In this document: in pieces, positions 6,054 to 9,332 of the stretch
Numbering within the stretch: position 1 is the stretch's first letter
Layout: each line of letters begins with the position of its first letter
From: JASKKU01 sp964416905
GTDB taxonomy: Archaea > Nanobdellota > Nanobdellia > Woesearchaeales > JASKKU01
Direction of reading: 5' to 3'
Length of the DNA stretch: 9,332 nucleotides
Assembly: GCA_964416905.1 (NCBI GenBank)
Contig: CAYQFL010000024.1
Coordinates: 1-9,332 of the forward strand
Made by a program: the position numbers and the translations under genes
The notes under the pieces: generated by a model
Told to the model about the DNA's origin: nothing
Seen by the model: the letters and a program-made list of their open reading frames with translations, nothing else
The model's database searches: none

Positions 6054-6063
6054 CCTGTTTTTG
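6054..6063 (+). terminator. Weak T-rich terminator after the unknown protein
   Basis: The sequence CCTGTTTTTG about ten bases after the stop codon at 6042-6044 is the only T-run before the ppsA promoter. It is short, so termination may be incomplete. Confidence 0.3.
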
Positions 6064-6065
6064 TA

Positions 6066-6075
6066 ATTCTAGAAT
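6066..6075 (+). promoter_or_regulatory. 10-bp palindrome upstream of the ppsA promoter, possible operator
   Basis: ATTCTAGAAT is a perfect palindrome ending ten bases before the TATA element of ppsA. In archaea a site just upstream of BRE/TATA is a common position for activators. It does not resemble the TGM motif of Thermococcales sugar regulators, and no regulator is identified. Confidence 0.25.
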
Positions 6076-6085
6076 AGAGAAAAAA

Positions 6086-6094
6086 CCTTAAATA
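6086..6094 (+). promoter_or_regulatory. BRE/TATA promoter of ppsA-aldolase operon
   Basis: CCTTAAATA preceded by GAGAAAAAA gives a good purine-rich BRE plus TATA. Using the 31-32 base spacing seen at the leaderless genes, transcription would begin near 6117-6118, leaving a leader of about 35 bases that contains the Shine-Dalgarno. Confidence 0.6.
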
Positions 6095-6117
6095 GATTCC
6101 ATTAGAGGTTTATTATT

Positions 6118-6137
6118 ATTTGTTGTAATTTGTTGTA
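6118..6137 (+). repeat. Two perfect tandem copies of ATTTGTTGTA in the ppsA leader
   Basis: ATTTGTTGTA occurs at 6118-6127 and again at 6128-6137 with no gap. The array starts at the predicted transcription start and ends where the ribosome-binding site begins. Confidence 0.85.
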
Positions 6138-6146
6138 GAGGAGGAT
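6138..6146 (+). promoter_or_regulatory. Strong Shine-Dalgarno GAGGAGGAT of ppsA
   Basis: The GGAGG core (6140-6144) lies eight bases before ATG 6153 and fixes that start. It contrasts with the leaderless genes nearby. Confidence 0.85.
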
Positions 6147-6152
6147 GAAAAA

Positions 6153-8561
6153 ATGGATAAGAGTAATGCTTTAATTCTTTGGTTTGATCAGATAGATGTT
6201 AATGATGTTCCTTTAGTGGGAGGAAAAAATGCTTCTTTGGGAGAGATGTACAGGTTTTTAACTCCAAAAGGTGTTAATATTCCAAATGGTTTTGCTATCA
6301 CAGCTAAAGCATATCAATATTTCTTGGAGCATAATGATCTAAAGAACAGAATTAGAGAGATTCTAGCAGGGTTAAATAAAAGTGATGTGAATGATTTAGC
6401 CAGAAGAGGAGAAGAAGTTAGAAGGTTAATTCTAGATGGCGAATTCCCGAAAGATTTAGCTGACCAGATAGTTGAAGCTTATGGCCATTTATGCCTGCAA
6501 TATGGTGAAAACACAGATGTTGCTGTTAGAAGCTCTGCTACAGCTGAAGACTTACCTGATGCATCTTTTGCCGGCCAGCAGGAGACTTACTTGAACGTTA
6601 AAGGCAAAAGCATGCTTCTTGAATCTGTTAAGAAATGTATGGCTTCTTTGTTTACAAATAGAGCTATATCTTACAGAGAAGATAAAGGTTTTGACCACTT
6701 TTCAATATCTTTATCAGTTGGCGTACAGAAGATGGTTAGATCTGATTTAGCATCCTCAGGAGTTATGTTCTCTATTGACACAGAGAGCGGTTTCAACAAC
6801 GTTGTTTTCATTACTGCGATCTATGGTTTAGGAGAAAACATTGTTCAAGGAAGGGTTAATCCTGATGAATATTATGTCTTTAAGCCGACATTAAAACAGG
6901 GGTACAAAGCAATTATATCTAAAAAAGTCGGCGAAAAAGAATTAAAGATGATTTATAGTAACGACAGCAAGAGGGTTAAGAACGTTCCAGTGGAGAAAAG
7001 CGATAGGAGAAAGCTTGTCTTAACTGATGAAGAGATTTTAACTTTGGCAAGATGGGCAGTAACAATTGAAGAGCATTATTCTGAGAAAAAAGGAAAATAT
7101 ACGCCTATGGATATGGAGTGGGCGAAAGATGGCATCACAGGTCAGCTTTTTATTGTCCAGGCAAGGCCTGAAACTGTTCATTCTACTAAGAATAAGAACA
7201 TACTTGAGACCTACAAGCTTGAAGAGAAAGGCAATGTTTTGGTTAAAGGAATGAGCATTGGAAGCAAAATTGGCTCTGGCAAGGTTAATGTAATCAAGCA
7301 TGTAAATGATATTTCTTCATTTAAAGAAGGTCAGGTTTTGGTAACAGAAATGACTGACCCTGATTGGGAGCCAATTATGAAAATAGCTTCCGCAATTATT
7401 ACCAATAAAGGCGGCAGAACCTGTCATGCTGCAATTGTTGCAAGAGAACTAGGTATTCCTTGCATTGTCGGAACTGAGAACGCTACAGAGATTTTGAAGA
7501 ACGGTCAAGATGTAACAGTTGATTGTTCTCAAGGAGAAATCGGTTATGTATATGAAGGTAAGCTTAAGTTCAAAGTTGAGAAGCTTGATTTGAGCGAGGT
7601 TCCTAAGACAAAAACCAAAATAATGATGAACTTAGGGAATCCTGATTTAGCGTTTTCTTTAGCCAGTTTACCTGTTGAGGGCGTTGGATTGGCAAGAGAA
7701 GAATTCATAATAAACTCTTACATTAAAGTGCATCCTTTAGCTTTGGTGCATTACAATTCAATAACTGATGAAAAATTAAAGAAACAGATTGAAGAGCTTA
7801 CTTTTGGATATAGCGATAAGAAGGAGTTCTTTATTGATAAACTAGCTTACGGCATAGCAATGATTGCTTCAGCTTTCTATCCAAAGAAAGTTATTGTGAG
7901 GCTTTCAGACTTTAAATCGAACGAGTATGCAAACCTTATAGGCGGTGATTTGTTTGAGCCCAAGGAAGATAATCCTATGATTGGATGGAGAGGCGCTTCA
8001 AGGTACTATCATCCAAAGTATGCTGAGGCCTTTGGTTTGGAATGCAAGGCTTTGCTTAAGGTCAGGAATGAAATGGGTTTAAAGAATGTTGTAGTAATGG
8101 TTCCGTTCTGCAGAACTGTAACAGAAGCTCATTTGGTAATCAATGAGATGAAAAAACACGGTTTAGTCCAACATGAGGACGGCTTAGAGATTTATGCTAT
8201 GTGCGAGGTTCCAAGCAATGTTATTCTAGCAGATGAATTCCTAAACGTGTTTGACGGTTACAGCATAGGAAGCAATGATTTGACGCAGTTAACCTTGGGT
8301 TTAGACAGAGATTCTGAGCTTGTGTCTTTCATATATGATGAGAGAAATGATGCTGTTAAGAGAATGATTAAACAAGTAATTGAGGTTGCTAAAAGCAAAG
8401 GGAAATACATTGGTATATGTGGTCAAGCACCGTCTGATTTTCCTGATTTTGCCAAGTTTTTAGTAGAAAACAAGATAGATTCAATGTCCTTAAATCCAGA
8501 CACTGTTTTGAAGACCTTGCTTTTGGTCAAGGAAAAAGAAAAACAGGTTTATGGGGAATAA
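6153..8561 (+). CDS. ppsA: Phosphoenolpyruvate synthase (pyruvate, water dikinase)
   Basis: Converts pyruvate, ATP and water to phosphoenolpyruvate, AMP and phosphate in the cytoplasm, the entry step of gluconeogenesis (in some archaea also run in reverse). Its 802 residues compare with about 790 for the bacterial enzyme. The N-terminal ATP-grasp domain runs to about residue 340, with VGGKNASLGEM at about 22-32 and the VRSSATAEDLPDASFAGQQ block near 125-145. The central phosphohistidine domain has GGRTCHAAIVARELGIPC with the phosphorylated histidine at H425. The C-terminal TIM barrel carries GVGLAREEF, VPFCRTVTEA, EVPSNVILADEF, GSNDLTQLTLGLDRDS and GICGQAPSD with the acid-base cysteine at C756. 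All catalytic motifs are intact. A strong Shine-Dalgarno and an upstream TATA fix the start. Only one base separates its stop from the aldolase start codon. Confidence 0.97.
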   Translation: MDKSNALILWFDQIDVNDVPLVGGKNASLGEMYRFLTPKGVNIPNGFAITAKAYQYFLEHNDLKNRIREILAGLNKSDVNDLARRGEEVRRLILDGEFPKDLADQIVEAYGHLCLQYGENTDVAVRSSATAEDLPDASFAGQQETYLNVKGKSMLLESVKKCMASLFTNRAISYREDKGFDHFSISLSVGVQKMVRSDLASSGVMFSIDTESGFNNVVFITAIYGLGENIVQGRVNPDEYYVFKPTLKQGYKAIISKKVGEKELKMIYSNDSKRVKNVPVEKSDRRKLVLTDEEILTLARWAVTIEEHYSEKKGKYTPMDMEWAKDGITGQLFIVQARPETVHSTKNKNILETYKLEEKGNVLVKGMSIGSKIGSGKVNVIKHVNDISSFKEGQVLVTEMTDPDWEPIMKIASAIITNKGGRTCHAAIVARELGIPCIVGTENATEILKNGQDVTVDCSQGEIGYVYEGKLKFKVEKLDLSEVPKTKTKIMMNLGNPDLAFSLASLPVEGVGLAREEFIINSYIKVHPLALVHYNSITDEKLKKQIEELTFGYSDKKEFFIDKLAYGIAMIASAFYPKKVIVRLSDFKSNEYANLIGGDLFEPKEDNPMIGWRGASRYYHPKYAEAFGLECKALLKVRNEMGLKNVVVMVPFCRTVTEAHLVINEMKKHGLVQHEDGLEIYAMCEVPSNVILADEFLNVFDGYSIGSNDLTQLTLGLDRDSELVSFIYDERNDAVKRMIKQVIEVAKSKGKYIGICGQAPSDFPDFAKFLVENKIDSMSLNPDTVLKTLLLVKEKEKQVYGE

Positions 8562-8562
8562 A

Positions 8563-9332
8563 ATGAACAGCATTTTTGTAAATGATAAGCTCTTGGTTTT
8601 AGCTTACGACCAAGGGTTGGAGCATGGACCTGTTGATTTTAATCTAGATAATTGCGACCCTAAAAACATATTTGAAATAGCTTTGCAAGGCGGTTTTACA
8701 GGAATAGTTGTGCAGCCAGGAATAGCTGAGAAATATTACCCAGAGTATAAAAATAAGCTAAATTTGATTGTGAAGCTTAATGGGAAAACTAAGCTGAAAT
8801 CAGGAGAACCTTTGTCTTTAAGTAATTGTTCTGTCAAAAGAGCAGTAAAGTTAGGAGCTGTAGCTGTTGGTTATACAATTTATGTTGGCAGTGAACACGA
8901 ACATAAAATGTTTAAAGAGTTTGGCGAGATTGTTGAGGAAGCAAGAAACTGGAAAGTGCCTGTGATTGCGTGGATGTATCCTAGAGGCAAAAATATTCCT
9001 GATCCTTTGAACACAGATGTTTTAGCTTATGCAGCTAGAGTTGGCTTAGAATTGGGTGCAGATATTGTAAAAGTGAGGTATAATGGTGACCTTGGAGGAT
9101 TCAAATGGTTGGTTAAAAACGCTGGCAGAACCAAAGTAGCTGTGGCAGGAGGTCCAAAGATTCCTGATTTTTCTTTCTTAAAAACTGTTGAAGAGGTTAT
9201 GAGTGCTGGGGCAGTTGGAATGATTTTGGGCAGAAACATCTGGCAGCATCCAAATCCGTTGAAAATAAGCGAAGCTGTTAGGAAAATTATATTTGAAGGA
9301 CAAACAGCTGAGGAAGCGATAAAGGTTTTGCA
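8563..9332 (+). CDS. fba: Class I fructose-bisphosphate aldolase, archaeal DhnA type (3' end cut by window)
   Basis: Likely makes fructose 1,6-bisphosphate from dihydroxyacetone phosphate and glyceraldehyde 3-phosphate by Schiff-base chemistry in gluconeogenesis. The frame stays open for 256 codons to the window edge. Related archaeal enzymes are about 260-280 residues, so only a short C-terminal piece is missing. Landmarks are LAYDQGLEHGP (13-23, with D16), AWMYPRG (136-142, with the catalytic tyrosine Y139), GADIVKVRYNGD with the Schiff-base lysine K170, AGGPK, and the phosphate-binding GMILGRNIWQHPNP near the end. The start ATG 8563 follows the ppsA stop after a single A, and GGGG at 8553-8556 may help coupled re-initiation. 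Family relatives include ADH synthase (2-amino-3,7-dideoxy-D-threo-hept-6-ulosonate synthase) of aromatic amino-acid synthesis. The ppsA partner and the W137-x-Y139 pair favour the aldolase. Confidence 0.9.
   Translation, partial: MNSIFVNDKLLVLAYDQGLEHGPVDFNLDNCDPKNIFEIALQGGFTGIVVQPGIAEKYYPEYKNKLNLIVKLNGKTKLKSGEPLSLSNCSVKRAVKLGAVAVGYTIYVGSEHEHKMFKEFGEIVEEARNWKVPVIAWMYPRGKNIPDPLNTDVLAYAARVGLELGADIVKVRYNGDLGGFKWLVKNAGRTKVAVAGGPKIPDFSFLKTVEEVMSAGAVGMILGRNIWQHPNPLKISEAVRKIIFEGQTAEEAIKVL

Noticed and set aside
7038..7301. Short open frames on both strands inside ppsA
   Set aside because: They overlap an intact, strongly conserved ppsA frame and have no start signals.
9027..9239. Minus-strand 70-codon open frame inside the aldolase gene
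   Set aside because: It is antisense to the conserved Schiff-base and phosphate-binding region of the aldolase.
1..9332. CRISPR arrays, insertion sequences, tRNA genes, toxin-antitoxin pairs or phage genes
   Set aside because: No regularly spaced repeats, transposase motifs, inverted terminal repeats or tRNA T-loop signatures were seen. The only tandem repeat is the two-copy 10-mer at 6118-6137.

Overview
The window looks like chromosomal DNA of an AT-rich archaeon, most plausibly a small-genome (DPANN-type, Woesearchaeota/Pacearchaeota-like) lineage. The archaeal reading rests on four things: an archaeal-type ribosomal protein S2, a DhnA-type class I fructose-bisphosphate aldolase, an archaeal-style secreted COG1361-like protein inside an ABC exporter operon, and TATA-box promoters that in three cases sit about 31 bases upstream of a start codon with no leader. 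The finer lineage is an inference from gene content and base composition.

Layout. Bases 1-90 hold no convincing coding sequence. They are clearly richer in G+C than the rest and fold into successive hairpins, so they look like the 3' part of a structured RNA that begins outside the window. Next come rps2 (+, 123-719), a MacB/FtsX-type ABC permease (+, 787-2007), and a convergent three-gene operon on the minus strand: ATPase (5153-4458), secreted membrane-anchored adhesin-like/adaptor protein (4448-3243) and a second MacB/FtsX permease (3224-2028). The two permeases are paralogues whose stop codons are 20 bp apart. Divergent from the ATPase lies an unrecognised 257-residue protein (+, 5271-6044). 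The right third is ppsA (+, 6153-8561, phosphoenolpyruvate synthase), followed after a single base by a class I aldolase gene (+, 8563 to the window edge).

How the parts work together. The ATPase, the secreted COG1361-like protein and one or both permeases probably form a MacB-type (type VII) ABC machine. The COG1361-like protein stands where bacterial systems have a MacA-type periplasmic adaptor. The permease on the plus strand has no ATPase of its own nearby and may share the one in the minus operon. ppsA and the aldolase form a gluconeogenic pair: pyruvate to PEP, then later triose phosphates to fructose 1,6-bisphosphate.

The least explained items are the left-edge RNA-like segment, the unknown protein with faint nucleotidyltransferase-like motifs, the COG1361/MacB arrangement with its convergent paralogue, and the tandem repeat and palindrome around the ppsA promoter.
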